Shown: piece after piece, positions 38,473 to 46,732 of the stretch
Layout: each line of letters begins with the position of its first letter
Position numbering within the stretch: position 1 is the first letter of the stretch
DNA from: an uncultured Campylobacter sp.
GTDB taxonomy: Bacteria; Campylobacterota; Campylobacteria; Campylobacterales; Campylobacteraceae
DNA: 64,000 bases
Reading direction: 5' to 3'
Assembly (NCBI GenBank): GCA_934718785.1
Contig: CAKVAF010000006.1
Span: 26,425 to 90,424 of the forward strand
Notes under the pieces: model-generated
Seen by the model: the letters and a program-made list of their open reading frames with translations, nothing else
Database searches by the model: none
What the model was told of the DNA's origin: nothing
Translations under genes and position numbers: made by a program

Positions 38473-39092
38473 AAATGCGCTTTTAAAAGCTTTTTAAGTT
38501 CATCTTTATTGCTAAACTCATCTTTTTTAAGAGTGCCTTTAAAGCCCCATTTTGCGTGATAATAAGGCATTTTAGCATGACTTGCGGCTTCTTTATCCTT
38601 AAGACTATCTCCTATGAAAACGCAAGTTTTAAAGGGGCTTTCATCTTTGATTAAATTTAGCATTATAGGATTTGGCTTAGGCTCTATATCAGGGCTTACT
38701 CCTAAAATTTTATTAAAAAAAGGCAAAATATTATGCTTTTTTAAAATGCTTGTAAGTGAGCTTTGTGGGGCATTTGTAGCTATGGCTAAAAAGGCATTTT
38801 TGCTTTTTAAAAAATCTAAAATTTCTATCACTCCCTCGTATAAAATTACGCTTTGTTGATAATGCTTGATGAAATATTTTTCAAAGCCATCTTTAAAAGA
38901 ACTTGCCTGAAAATCATCGATATTATAAAGTTCTTTCGCCCAGTCCTTGCCCGGCGTATTAATCGTTTGCATGATAAAACCATTTTCCAAAGGCTCTAAG
39001 TTTAGCTCGCTTCTTATTTCATTTACCGCGCTTGAGATGGCATTTGCGCTGTTTATTAGGGTGCCGTCCATATCAAAGATTGCTGTTATCAT
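38469..39092 (-). CDS. HAD-superfamily phosphatase (phosphoglycolate phosphatase-like)
   Basis: I chose ATG 39092 (MITAIFDMDGTLINSANAIS, 207 residues), preceded by AAGGA; a longer frame would overlap the previous gene heavily. The HAD motifs are FDMDGTLINS (I), AIATNAPQSS (II), KPNP (III) and CVFIGDSLKDKEAA (IV), with an alpha-helical cap. Substrate is not determined; phosphoglycolate or a related small phosphate is plausible. It is coupled to prmC downstream and overlaps the hypothetical gene upstream by 20 bases. Confidence 0.88.
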   Translation of the reverse strand: MITAIFDMDGTLINSANAISSAVNEIRSELNLEPLENGFIMQTINTPGKDWAKELYNIDDFQASSFKDGFEKYFIKHYQQSVILYEGVIEILDFLKSKNAFLAIATNAPQSSLTSILKKHNILPFFNKILGVSPDIEPKPNPIMLNLIKDESPFKTCVFIGDSLKDKEAASHAKMPYYHAKWGFKGTLKKDEFSNKDELKKLLKAHL

Positions 39093-39417
39093 AGTTTTCC
39101 TTAAATTTATTTTTGTGCTTGTCTTTTTTATAGCAAGTTTTACGCATTTTATCAAGTTCATTTGCCTTTTGTAGTAAAAAATCATGCGTTTTTGTAAAGT
39201 CAAGGCATAAATTCACAAAGCCTAAAAGCTCTTTTGAATAGCTTGAATCAAGCCTTATAATCTCATCTTCTTTAAAAATATTTTTATTTTTAAGCATTCT
39301 TTGCTTAAAAAGCTCTTCATTAAAATTTTCTTTTTTAAGCAAAACTAGAGCCTGATTTGCAAATTTTTCAAGCTTTCTTAGATATCTTATGCGTGCACTT
39401 TTTTCGTTATTTTTCAT
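39073..39417 (-). CDS. Conserved hypothetical protein upstream of the HAD phosphatase gene
   Basis: A small 114-residue, strongly basic protein, mostly helical by appearance (RIRYLRKLEKFANQALVLLK, NLCLDFTKTHDFLLQKANEL), with no signal peptide or known motif. It starts 15 bases after the kefB stop and overlaps the HAD gene by 20 bases. C. jejuni has, from memory, a small gene at the same position between kefB and the HAD gene, which supports it being real. Confidence 0.72.
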   Translation of the reverse strand: MKNNEKSARIRYLRKLEKFANQALVLLKKENFNEELFKQRMLKNKNIFKEDEIIRLDSSYSKELLGFVNLCLDFTKTHDFLLQKANELDKMRKTCYKKDKHKNKFKENYDNSNL

Positions 39418-39432
39418 TATTTTTCTTTCATT

Positions 39433-41055
39433 TTAATCGCTTAAATTTGCATTCAAGCGGCATTCTAGTGCTTCTTGGACTAAATTTGATGCCACTGCTT
39501 TTTCGGCTTTGATGAGATGAATTTTAGAATTATTTTGCAAAAAAAGCACCTTTTCTAAATCCCCTGTCACTTGAACGATGATATTGATATCATAGGAGTT
39601 TAAAATTTGCGTGAGCATATCGAGTTTTGCTTCGTTTGATATCGTTACAATGGCGACGGCGCATTCTTTGATATTGGCGATTTTTAGTGTTTCTTCTTGG
39701 GCTGCATTTGCAAAAAAGATATTTTCGCCCCGACTCGTGCCAAGCTCGACTAAATTTAAATCACTTTCCAGCACCAAGTAAGGAATCCCCGTGTGTTTAA
39801 TGCGCTGCACGACTTCTTGCCCTAAGCGTCCATAGCCAAAAATCACAAAATGATCCTTAAAATTTAAAGGCGCGTTTGAAGTAGCTATATCCTTGCTTTC
39901 ATCGTTGTTTTCAACGGCATTTGCGATTTTTTTGATATTATTTAAAATAAAGGGGGTTAAAATCATCGTGATGATGGCTGAGATGATGAGAATTTGAGCG
40001 TTTTTTTCATCCAGTAAATTTCTTGCTTGTAAAAGCGAGAAAATTGCCAGTGCAAACTCGCCAATTTGACAAATGCTCAGTGCGGTTTTAAGCGCGACTC
40101 GCTTTTTTGTATAAATCATTAAAAGCGCGTAAATGACTACAAATTTGATGAATAAAATCAAAAGCACCAAAATAAGCACCAAGCCCCAGTTTTCAAAGAC
40201 GACTTTAAAATTAATCTGCATGCCCACAGAGATAAAGAAAAGCCCTAAAAGCAAGTCTCTAAAAGGGGTTAAATCGGCTTGAATTTTATGTTTATAGCGC
40301 GTTTCGCCAATTAAAGCTCCAGCCAAAAATGCACCCAGCGAGTAAGAAAATCCAAGCTTATGCGCCATAAAACTTGCTCCAATGACGATGAAAAGTATTG
40401 TGGTGATGAAAATTTCATCGCTGCTTGCTTTGATGACAAAGCGAAAAAGCCTGTCTAAAAAATAACGCGAAATCAAAAAAAGCAAAGCAATTAAAATAAA
40501 AGCTGAAAGAAGCGTGGCTAGCAGCAAGTCAGTGATATTGTTATTTTGACTTGAAAAAATATCGACCATTAAAAGTAGCGGTATCACGGCAATATCTTGG
40601 AAAAGCAAAATTCCAAGCGCCTTTCTGCCGTAATTTTGATTGATATCGCCGTTGTCATTAAGGATTTTAAGCACCACAGCAGTGGATGAGAGCGCAAGCG
40701 CAAAGCCTACGATGATAGAAATTTTATCGCTCAGTCCTAGGATGAAAAGCGCGATTAAAGAACAAGCAAAGCCACAGCTTAGCATTTGCAACGAGCCATT
40801 TAAAAACACTTCTTGCTTCATCGCTAAAAGATGTTTAAAAGAAAACTCAAGCCCAATCGTAAACATCAAAAACACAATGCCAAACTCAGCAATATGAGAA
40901 AGCTGCTCGCTTGTATGAAATTTATATAAAAAAGAAATGAAAACGCCTGTTAAAACATAGCCAATAATGCTTGGAATTTCAATCTTTTTTAAGATGACAT
41001 TAAGCACAATCGCACTTGCCATAACGACTAAAAAAATTTCTAAAAAATCTTCCAA
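39433..41055 (-). CDS. kefB: Kef-type monovalent cation:proton antiporter (KefB/CPA2)
   Basis: The 540-residue protein has about 12-13 transmembrane helices of the Na+/H+ exchanger fold (residues 1-390), including the LALSSTAVVLKIL stretch of CPA2 proteins, then a cytosolic TrkA-N NAD-binding domain (HFVIFGYGRLGQEVVQRIKH, about residue 400 onward). The family exchanges potassium or sodium for protons; the ion here is not determined. It lies downstream of hspR-cbpA, as in C. jejuni, with a 161-base gap carrying a dispersed repeat motif. Confidence 0.9.
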   Translation of the reverse strand: MEDFLEIFLVVMASAIVLNVILKKIEIPSIIGYVLTGVFISFLYKFHTSEQLSHIAEFGIVFLMFTIGLEFSFKHLLAMKQEVFLNGSLQMLSCGFACSLIALFILGLSDKISIIVGFALALSSTAVVLKILNDNGDINQNYGRKALGILLFQDIAVIPLLLMVDIFSSQNNNITDLLLATLLSAFILIALLFLISRYFLDRLFRFVIKASSDEIFITTILFIVIGASFMAHKLGFSYSLGAFLAGALIGETRYKHKIQADLTPFRDLLLGLFFISVGMQINFKVVFENWGLVLILVLLILFIKFVVIYALLMIYTKKRVALKTALSICQIGEFALAIFSLLQARNLLDEKNAQILIISAIITMILTPFILNNIKKIANAVENNDESKDIATSNAPLNFKDHFVIFGYGRLGQEVVQRIKHTGIPYLVLESDLNLVELGTSRGENIFFANAAQEETLKIANIKECAVAIVTISNEAKLDMLTQILNSYDINIIVQVTGDLEKVLFLQNNSKIHLIKAEKAVASNLVQEALECRLNANLSD

Positions 41056-41178
41056 AATAACCCTTATTTTTGAGTTTTAAAACATTTTTAAAACTCAACT
41101 GCGTTAAAATCAAAGCACCGCCCGCTTCAAATTTATTTAATTTATCAAATTTTATAATCTTTATTTTCGCGCTTTATT

Positions 41179-41203
41179 GAAAAACCCCTGCCACTGTTTT
41201 ATA
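41179..41203. repeat. Copy of a dispersed GGCAG-containing intergenic motif
   Basis: The reverse strand reads AAAACAGTGGCAGGGGTTTT. Related copies stand at 32571-32599 (AAAACAGCGGCAGTGGTTTT, reverse strand), 16294-16313 (CGGCAGCGGTTTTGAAATTT), partly at 18804-18815 and, palindromic, at 26153-26185. All are intergenic. Confidence 0.55.
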
Positions 41204-41216
41204 TATTGATTTAAAT

Positions 41217-41591
41217 TTATTTTTTCTTATCATAAAAAATCAAATCAAAACTACTTTTTTGCTGCACCACAGCCTTTGTTTTAATCCTGCCTTGGTGCTT
41301 TTCAAGCTCAAGGCGCAGTTCATTGATTGTAAGTTCAAATTCGCTGATTTGTGTTTTTAGTTTTAAAATGACATCCACGCCTGCTAAATTTACGCCCATA
41401 TCGCGCGTGAGCCTTAAAATGAGTTTGATTTTATCAATGTCTTTTTGAGAATAAAGGCGCATTTTGCCATCCGTGCGACTTGGCTCGACAAGCCCTTCGC
41501 GCTCGTATTGGCGTAGGGTTTGTGGATGAATTTGTAAAATTTTAGCCACAACACTGATTAAAAAAAGTGGCTCTTCATAATTATGATGCAT
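41217..41591 (-). CDS. hspR: Heat-shock repressor HspR, MerR family
   Basis: The 124-residue regulator has a MerR winged helix at the N-terminus (LISVVAKILQIHPQTLRQYE, REGLVEPSRTDGKMRLYSQKD) and a short coiled coil (about residues 75-105), with no metal-binding cysteines, as in HspR. HspR represses chaperone genes with DnaK as co-repressor. It lies 21 bases after cbpA in the same operon, so it probably regulates itself. Confidence 0.93.
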   Translation of the reverse strand: MHHNYEEPLFLISVVAKILQIHPQTLRQYEREGLVEPSRTDGKMRLYSQKDIDKIKLILRLTRDMGVNLAGVDVILKLKTQISEFELTINELRLELEKHQGRIKTKAVVQQKSSFDLIFYDKKK

Positions 41592-41612
41592 ATTTTATCC
41601 TTTAAATTTCTT

Positions 41613-42542
41613 TTAATTTGGCAATTTTTCTTCTAAAATTTTCTTCGTTTCTTCATCAAGGCTTGATATATCAGGCAGTATCACATTTAAGATGAGGTAT
41701 AAATCGCCATAAATATCGCTTTTTCTATTTTGCACCCCGTATCCTTTAAGCCTGATTTTTTGCCCATTTTTAGCACCTTGTGGGATTTTTACGCTGACTT
41801 CTTTGCGCGGGGTTTTGACACTGATTTTGCCGCCAAAAAGCGCGGTTTTAAGGCTAATATCGCATTTTTTATACAAATCATCATCCTCTCTTTCATACTC
41901 AGGGCTTTTTTCAAGGCTCACTTGTATGATTAAATCGCCCCTTGCGCCATTAGCCCCACTTTTGCCTTTGCCGCGAATGCGAAGTTTTTCGCCATCTTTT
42001 ATGCCGTGCGGGACTTTAAATTTAATATTTTCGCCATTAAAGCTCACGCTTTGTTCGCCACCTAAAATGCCTACATCAAAAGGGATATTAATCTTAGCTT
42101 GGATGTCTAAATCTTCATCTTCATCAAAGCCTGCATTTCTAAAGTTGCCGCGGTTAAATCCGCCAAAGCCTGAGCCCGAATTAAAGCCACCAAATCCGCC
42201 AAATCCTGAGTTAAAGCCCCCTGATCTGCCACCAAAGCCGCCGCTGCCAAATAAATCGCGCAAAATGTCATTTAAATCCGCGCTGCTGCCGGCATTTCTA
42301 GCAAAGTCATTAAAGCTTTGTCCGCCAAACATAGAATCACCATGCATATCATATTGCTTGCGTTTTTGCTCATCGCTTAAGATTTCATAGGCGGCGTTGA
42401 TTTCTTTAAATTTTTCTTCGGCGTCTTTTTCTTTATTGATATCAGGATGATATTTGCGAGCTAGACGTCTATAAGCTTTTTTAATCTCGTCCGCACTTGC
42501 ATTTTTGCTTACTCCAAGCGTTTCGTATAAGCTGTTATTCAT
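41613..42542 (-). CDS. cbpA: DnaJ-like co-chaperone CbpA
   Basis: The N-terminal J domain is complete ([20 protein letters not shown], with HPD in [18 protein letters not shown]). A Gly/Phe-rich linker follows (residues about 85-140). The C-terminal substrate-binding domains lack the cysteine zinc-finger repeats, so this is a type II DnaJ of the CbpA kind. It has 309 residues. It is the first gene of the cbpA-hspR unit and divergent from htrA, forming a stress-response locus. Confidence 0.93.
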   Translation of the reverse strand: MNNSLYETLGVSKNASADEIKKAYRRLARKYHPDINKEKDAEEKFKEINAAYEILSDEQKRKQYDMHGDSMFGGQSFNDFARNAGSSADLNDILRDLFGSGGFGGRSGGFNSGFGGFGGFNSGSGFGGFNRGNFRNAGFDEDEDLDIQAKINIPFDVGILGGEQSVSFNGENIKFKVPHGIKDGEKLRIRGKGKSGANGARGDLIIQVSLEKSPEYEREDDDLYKKCDISLKTALFGGKISVKTPRKEVSVKIPQGAKNGQKIRLKGYGVQNRKSDIYGDLYLILNVILPDISSLDEETKKILEEKLPN

Positions 42543-42578
42543 TTTTTATTGTCCTTACATTTATCAAAATTTCTTAAA

Positions 42579-42677
42579 ATTATAGCATAAACTTTAGTGT
42601 AAGTCAATCAAGTTTTATAAATTTTTTTACTCAAGTTTTAATTTATTTACGATTGAGTAAAAAAATGAATTTATACT
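42579..42677. promoter_or_regulatory. Divergent cbpA-hspR / htrA promoter region with TTGAGT half-sites
   Basis: For cbpA (minus) TTGACT (42607-42602) and TATAAT (42584-42579) are 17 bases apart. Two CTTGA sequences on the minus strand (at about 42612-42608 and 42635-42631) flank the -35, and ACTCAAG (42629-42635) with TTGAGT (42653-42658) form an outward-facing dyad. HspR binds HAIR sites (CTTGAGT-N7-ACTCAAG), so these are candidate operators, not exact matches. For htrA (plus) a -10 TATACT is at 42672-42677. Confidence 0.6.
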
Positions 42678-42709
42678 TTAAAGACATAAAAAATTCCAAA
42701 GGATAAAAA

Positions 42710-44113
42710 ATGTTGAAAAAAATTATGAGTTTATCATTGCTTGCAAGTTGTCTTTTGGCTGCAAATATCGAGCTTAAAGAATTAACAGGCGATGTAAAAA
42801 GAATCGATCCAAGTGCAGATAAAAATGCTGTGCTATCCTATCACGAAGCGATTAAGGATGTGAAAAAAGCTGTAGTGAATATCTCCACGACAAAAACCGT
42901 TGAAAGAGCCAATATGCGTGGCTTTGATGACTTTTTTAACGATCCTTATTTCAAGCATTTTTTTGGCTTTGACTTTCCACAGCCAAGGGGCAATCAAAAA
43001 GAAGTCGTAAGCTCGCTTGGCTCTGGCGTCATCATCTCAAGTGATGGTTATATCATCACAAACAATCATGTCGTTGAAGATGTCGATAGTATCAGCGTTA
43101 GCCTTGTAGATGATGATAAAGAATATAAAGCAAAGCTTGTAGGAGTAGATCCAAAGACTGATTTAGCGGTGATTAAAATCGAGGCAAAAAACCTTGCTCC
43201 TGTGAGCTTTGCTAACTCTGATGCCTTGCAAGAAGGCGATGTCGTCTTTGCGCTTGGAAATCCTTTTGGCGTAGGCTCAAGCGTAACAAGCGGTATCATT
43301 TCAGCACTCAATAAGAACAACATAGGACTCAATCAATATGAGAATTTCATACAAACAGACGCTTCAATAAATCCGGGCAACTCAGGGGGTGCTTTAGTAG
43401 ATAGCAGGGGCGCGCTTGTAGGTATAAACTCAGCCATACTTTCAAGAGGCGGGGGCAATAATGGCATAGGCTTTGCAATCCCTTCAAATATGGCAAAAGA
43501 TATAGCCCTAAAACTCATCGATAAAGGTAAAATCGAGCGTGGATTTTTAGGCGTTACCATAACAAATTTGCAAGAAAACAGCAAAAACGCTTACAAAGCT
43601 AAAGAAGGCGCGCTCATCACCAATGTCGAAAAAGGCTCAAGCGCTGATTTAGCAGGGCTTAAAAGGGGAGATTTAATCCTTAAAGTCAATGATAAAAATA
43701 TCAAAAATGCAAGCGATTTGAAAAACTATATCGGCAGCCTTGAGCCGAATAAACAAATCACGCTCATTTATGAAAGAGACGGACAAAGCAAAAGCGTGAG
43801 TTTTACTCTCAAAGCTGACAGCGCAGCACTTAGCGATGCTGGACTCATCGAAGGGCTCGAGCTTAAAGAGCTTACAGCCAACTCAAAAAATGCGTCAAGT
43901 GGAATAAGTGGTGTTTATGTAAGTGGAGTGAAAAAAGGCTCAAAGGCTGAAAATATAGGCTTTAAAGAAGGAGATATCATCATCGCAGTCGAGCAAAATG
44001 AAGTGAAAAATTTAGCCGAACTGAGCGCTGCTTTAAAGCAAAATCAAAGCAAAAGTTTTACTAAAATTTGGATATTTAGAGACGGCGGCGCACAGCTTTT
44101 GGTGTTAAGATAA
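42710..44113 (+). CDS. htrA: Periplasmic serine protease/chaperone HtrA (DegP family)
   Basis: HtrA refolds or degrades misfolded periplasmic proteins, and in C. jejuni is also secreted and cleaves host junction proteins. The 467-residue product has a signal peptide (MLKKIMSLSLLASCLLAA), the catalytic His in ITNNHVVEDVD (about residue 119), Asp in KTDLAVIKI (about 150) and Ser in NPGNSGGALVDS (about 223), then two PDZ domains (RGFLGVTI..., GVYVSGVKKGSKAENIGFK). AAAGGA precedes the ATG. A perfect terminator follows. Confidence 0.96.
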   Translation: MLKKIMSLSLLASCLLAANIELKELTGDVKRIDPSADKNAVLSYHEAIKDVKKAVVNISTTKTVERANMRGFDDFFNDPYFKHFFGFDFPQPRGNQKEVVSSLGSGVIISSDGYIITNNHVVEDVDSISVSLVDDDKEYKAKLVGVDPKTDLAVIKIEAKNLAPVSFANSDALQEGDVVFALGNPFGVGSSVTSGIISALNKNNIGLNQYENFIQTDASINPGNSGGALVDSRGALVGINSAILSRGGGNNGIGFAIPSNMAKDIALKLIDKGKIERGFLGVTITNLQENSKNAYKAKEGALITNVEKGSSADLAGLKRGDLILKVNDKNIKNASDLKNYIGSLEPNKQITLIYERDGQSKSVSFTLKADSAALSDAGLIEGLELKELTANSKNASSGISGVYVSGVKKGSKAENIGFKEGDIIIAVEQNEVKNLAELSAALKQNQSKSFTKIWIFRDGGAQLLVLR

Positions 44114-44116
44114 TTT

Positions 44117-44142
44117 AAAGCCTGTTAAACTTAACAGGCTTT
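44117..44142 (+). terminator. Rho-independent terminator of htrA
   Basis: AAAGCCTGTTAA (44117-44128), AC, TTAACAGGCTTT (44131-44142), followed by TGAATTTT. A 12-bp perfect stem (effective loop four bases) directly after the htrA stop. The flanking A-run on the left makes it work in both directions. Confidence 0.85.
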
Positions 44143-44148
44143 TGAATT

Positions 44149-44292
44149 TTAATCTATTTTTAAGCTCAAATCATATGAGAAATTTAAATGCGAAATTTTA
44201 AATTTTTTAAATGATGAAAAATTTAAAATTTTAAATTTTTTAAACTTGGAACGCCTTTTGCTTATAAAAGTTTGTAGCGCAGAAATTATCAT
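44149..44292 (-). CDS. Possible small basic protein (47 residues) downstream of the TM2 genes
   Basis: An ATG at 44292 follows AAAGGAG with a good 6-base spacing. The frame stays open for 47 codons to TAA at 44149 (starts MIISALQTFISKRRSKFKKF). The product is very basic and Phe-rich; much of it arises from the local AAATTTAAAATTTT repeats, which weakens the case. The ribosome site and start codon sit in the loop of a perfect 9-bp stem (44276-44284 with 44311-44319). I cannot tell whether it is translated. Confidence 0.3.
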   Translation of the reverse strand: MIISALQTFISKRRSKFKKFKILNFSSFKKFKISHLNFSYDLSLKID

Positions 44293-44319
44293 CCTTGCTC
44301 CTTTAGTTTCTTCTGCGCT
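44276..44319 (-). promoter_or_regulatory. Hairpin enclosing the small-ORF start site
   Basis: AGCGCAGAA (44276-44284) and TTCTGCGCT (44311-44319) are perfect inverted repeats. On minus-strand RNA the 26-base loop holds AGGAG and the ATG of the small ORF, and the 3' arm covers codons 3-6. It lies 18 bases after the second TM2 gene, so it may instead simply be that operon's terminator, although no T-run follows. Confidence 0.4.
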
Positions 44320-44337
44320 TCATCTCTTAAAACTTTT

Positions 44338-44775
44338 TTAGCTAAAAACAATGGCTTGCATAATTTTATTATAATTTTTGCGTTTAGCCTTTTGATATAC
44401 AAGGAAAAGCTCAACAATCATCGCAACTATTATACCAAGTACAAAAAACCACAAAGGCGCAAGACTTTGGCTCGCACCTGCGAATAATATCATCGTTACA
44501 TACAAAATAACGATAACAACAAATCTTAAAAGAGCGATGAGATAGTCCTTTATCATCAATCTATCCACTCCAAGCACAAAAGGAAAGACTAAAAACATAC
44601 CCACAATACCTACAATAAGCGGTATAGTGGTATTGAAAAATTTGACATTTCTTAAATTTTCTTGAAATTTATCAAATCTTTTTTCATCCATCGCATTGAT
44701 TTTGTCTTTAATGTCTAAAAAATCCCTTGAGTTTAATTTGTCTTTAAGACTTAAAACTAAAGTTGATTTATCCAT
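44338..44775 (-). CDS. TM2-like small membrane protein (second of a pair)
   Basis: The 145-residue protein has a soluble N-terminus (about residues 1-45, LKDKLNSRDFLDIKDKINAM) and three to four hydrophobic segments (TIPLIVGIVGMFLVFPFVLG, LLRFVVIVILYVTMILF, FVLGIIVAMIVELFLVY). It resembles the neighbouring TM2-type protein in layout, suggesting an old duplication. The start shares a base with the upstream stop (TAATG at 44777-44773), so translation is coupled. Function unknown. Confidence 0.72.
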   Translation of the reverse strand: MDKSTLVLSLKDKLNSRDFLDIKDKINAMDEKRFDKFQENLRNVKFFNTTIPLIVGIVGMFLVFPFVLGVDRLMIKDYLIALLRFVVIVILYVTMILFAGASQSLAPLWFFVLGIIVAMIVELFLVYQKAKRKNYNKIMQAIVFS

Positions 44776-45194
44776 TATTGTTCGCTTTCTATGACTCTTA
44801 GCACTTTTTGATAATTTTGCTCGCGCAATTTAGGACCGACTAAAAACATATCCGCTATCCACCAAATGATTTGAACCAATCCTAATAAAAATATTAAAGC
44901 AGGTGCTGCGTGAGTAAATTGAAAGATAATGCCAAGTAATGCAAGAGCTAAACGGATAAAGCCAAGTAAAGTATCGCCTATCATAAAACGTCCTACGCCC
45001 CAGCCACCTAGAAAAAATGTCCCCAGCCAAAAGACTAAAGCAGAGCTTTTAAGCTCAAGATAAGCAAATTTGTTTGCAACTTCTTCTTGTTTTGCTGGAC
45101 TTAAAGTGTTGATTTTATCCATTAGGATTGCTATTTTAGCAAAGTCATTAGGCAGTTTGCTTTGAAGTTGTGTTAAAATGAGATTTACATCCAT
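44775..45194 (-). CDS. TM2-domain-type small membrane protein (first of a pair)
   Basis: The 139-residue protein has a soluble N-terminal helix region with LSPAKQEEVANKFAYLE, then a TM2-like segment (FWLGTFFLGGWGVGRFMIGD, FIRLALALLGIIF, IIWWIADMFLVGPKLREQN). The GxxGxxRFxxGD plus IWWIxDxF pattern fits the TM2 family of small bacterial membrane proteins, whose role is largely unknown. AAAGGAG precedes the ATG, and a plausible -10 (TACAAT, 45229-45224) lies 30 bases upstream. Confidence 0.78.
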   Translation of the reverse strand: MDVNLILTQLQSKLPNDFAKIAILMDKINTLSPAKQEEVANKFAYLELKSSALVFWLGTFFLGGWGVGRFMIGDTLLGFIRLALALLGIIFQFTHAAPALIFLLGLVQIIWWIADMFLVGPKLREQNYQKVLRVIESEQ

Positions 45195-45562
45195 TTTTTC
45201 TCCTTTGTTGAAAAATAAAATATATTGTAGCAGAATAAAAAAAACAAGTATGGATAAATAGGCATTGAAGAAATATACATAAAGTAAAATAGGGATTTGA
45301 TGAGTGTTTTAAATTTGAAAAATTTTTTAAATTTATTTTATATGGATTTGTTGTGATTAAAAGAAATTAAATCCATTTAAGCTTGAAAATACTTGCAATG
45401 ATTTGAAATTTTATTTACAATTTGAATTTTAAATCATAAGTTTTTAAATTGCATTTTAGCAAGGATGATGAAAAAAATTATATAAAAATCTCCAGAAAAA
45501 TCTCAATGCGAATTTAAGCAAATCAAAAGATTTACTTAAATTCGACATTTAATTTTAAAGGC
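45195..45562. other. 368-bp AT-rich gap between the TM2 genes and petC
   Basis: Holds the TM2 gene promoter at its left end and the pet operon terminator hairpin at its right end. Between them is A/T-rich DNA with repeated AAATTT tracts and no frame with a ribosome site. I see no further feature. Confidence 0.6.
45509..45544 (-). terminator. Terminator hairpin of the petABC operon
   Basis: CGAATTTAAGCAAATC (45509-45524) and GATTTACTTAAATTCG (45529-45544) pair over 16 positions with a 4-base loop. On minus-strand RNA the single mismatch becomes a G-U pair, so the stem is complete for the pet transcript. The T-rich tail is a few bases away, so efficiency is uncertain. Confidence 0.6.
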
Positions 45563-46732
45563 TTAATGCAAATTCGCCCAGATTTTGCGTTTCCAAAGGA
45601 TCGCAAAAATGCTTAAAATCACAAAAAAGCCCATGATATAAAGCCCTAGGCTTTCACGTTCTTCTTTTTTGCTATCGCCCACTTTTTCGATGTAAGCTAC
45701 AATGCTTTTTTGCGCTTCTTCATTAAGACCTACGCGTGGCATAGCAGTGCCTGGAAGAAGTTTTTGTGTGTTGTTGATGAAGTTATTTAGATATTCATCC
45801 CCACGAGATCTTATCATCATCGATAAATCAGGCGGATTTGAGCCAAGATAATTCATCAAATCAGCCTTAGCCGAAAGTGCGTTAAGCGCGTCATAACGCA
45901 TACTATGACAGCGCGCGCAAGCTTCGATGAAGTTGTTTTTATCCACTTCAAAGGCAAAGTCTTTTTGCCATAAGGTTTTGTGTGTCTCGCTATCTAAAGT
46001 AAGCTTGGCATATTTTTCATCTAAATTTGCACTCAGAGAGCTTTCAAAATTTGCCTTGTATTTTGCGCCGATTTCATTTAAATAAGCGATTAAATCCGCG
46101 ATATTTGCATTGACAACTTCTTCGCTTTCGCCTGTGGTATCGCTATTATAAGCACTCATTATGAAAGCATCGCCAAATTTATGATCCACTTTTAAAGCAA
46201 TGGCAGGCTGTAAAACAAGGGCTGCTAAAAATTTATCACCATAAAGATTAGCCGCAGAGCTTAAATCAGGTGGCACGACACCCATTGATGAGTCTGTAAT
46301 GTTTGCTGGCAAATCATCAATTTTTGCACCATGACAAGCATAGCAGTTGCCCTCAAAAAATGCTTTGCCGCGCGCACCATCGCCTTTTGCGAAGTCTATT
46401 TTATCAACCTGAGCATAAAGGGCGTTGATTTTATCTAAACTTGCTTGCGCGCTTTCTAGCTTTTTGTTTGCCGCTTCTACTTTTGCTTTTGCGCTACTTA
46501 CTTCTTCTTCCACGCTTTTTTCTTCAGCCTTGGCTAAATCAGCCTTAGCTGCTTCAAGCTCGTTTTGAGCTGCTTTTAAAACGCTTTGTGCGTAAGCTGT
46601 GTCCTCAATCTTAAAATCAAAATTTGCAGGGGCTACATGAGGCTTCATCACAGAATGCGCGTAAGGTTCAACGCCCCAATAAACAAGGGCTGTAAAACAT
46701 GCCACAACTAAAAATATCTTAAATTCTCTCAT
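45563..46732 (-). CDS. petC: Cytochrome bc1 complex dihaem cytochrome c subunit PetC
   Basis: The 389-residue subunit has an N-terminal membrane anchor (FKIFLVVACFTALVYWG), an Ala/Lys/Glu coiled-coil stretch (about residues 55-110), and two c-type haem sites, CYACH (about 132-136) and CARCH (about 271-275). A C-terminal transmembrane helix (LGLYIMGFFVILSIFAILW) follows. Dihaem cytochromes of this kind replace monohaem cytochrome c1 in epsilonproteobacteria. Its ATG overlaps the petB stop by ATGA. It receives electrons from the Rieske protein and passes them to cytochrome c. Confidence 0.94.
   Translation of the reverse strand: MREFKIFLVVACFTALVYWGVEPYAHSVMKPHVAPANFDFKIEDTAYAQSVLKAAQNELEAAKADLAKAEEKSVEEEVSSAKAKVEAANKKLESAQASLDKINALYAQVDKIDFAKGDGARGKAFFEGNCYACHGAKIDDLPANITDSSMGVVPPDLSSAANLYGDKFLAALVLQPAIALKVDHKFGDAFIMSAYNSDTTGESEEVVNANIADLIAYLNEIGAKYKANFESSLSANLDEKYAKLTLDSETHKTLWQKDFAFEVDKNNFIEACARCHSMRYDALNALSAKADLMNYLGSNPPDLSMMIRSRGDEYLNNFINNTQKLLPGTAMPRVGLNEEAQKSIVAYIEKVGDSKKEERESLGLYIMGFFVILSIFAILWKRKIWANLH

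Noticed and set aside
41803..42390. 195-codon plus-strand frame opposite cbpA
   Set aside because: Pro/Leu-rich shadow of the Gly/Phe-rich linker of CbpA; no start signals.
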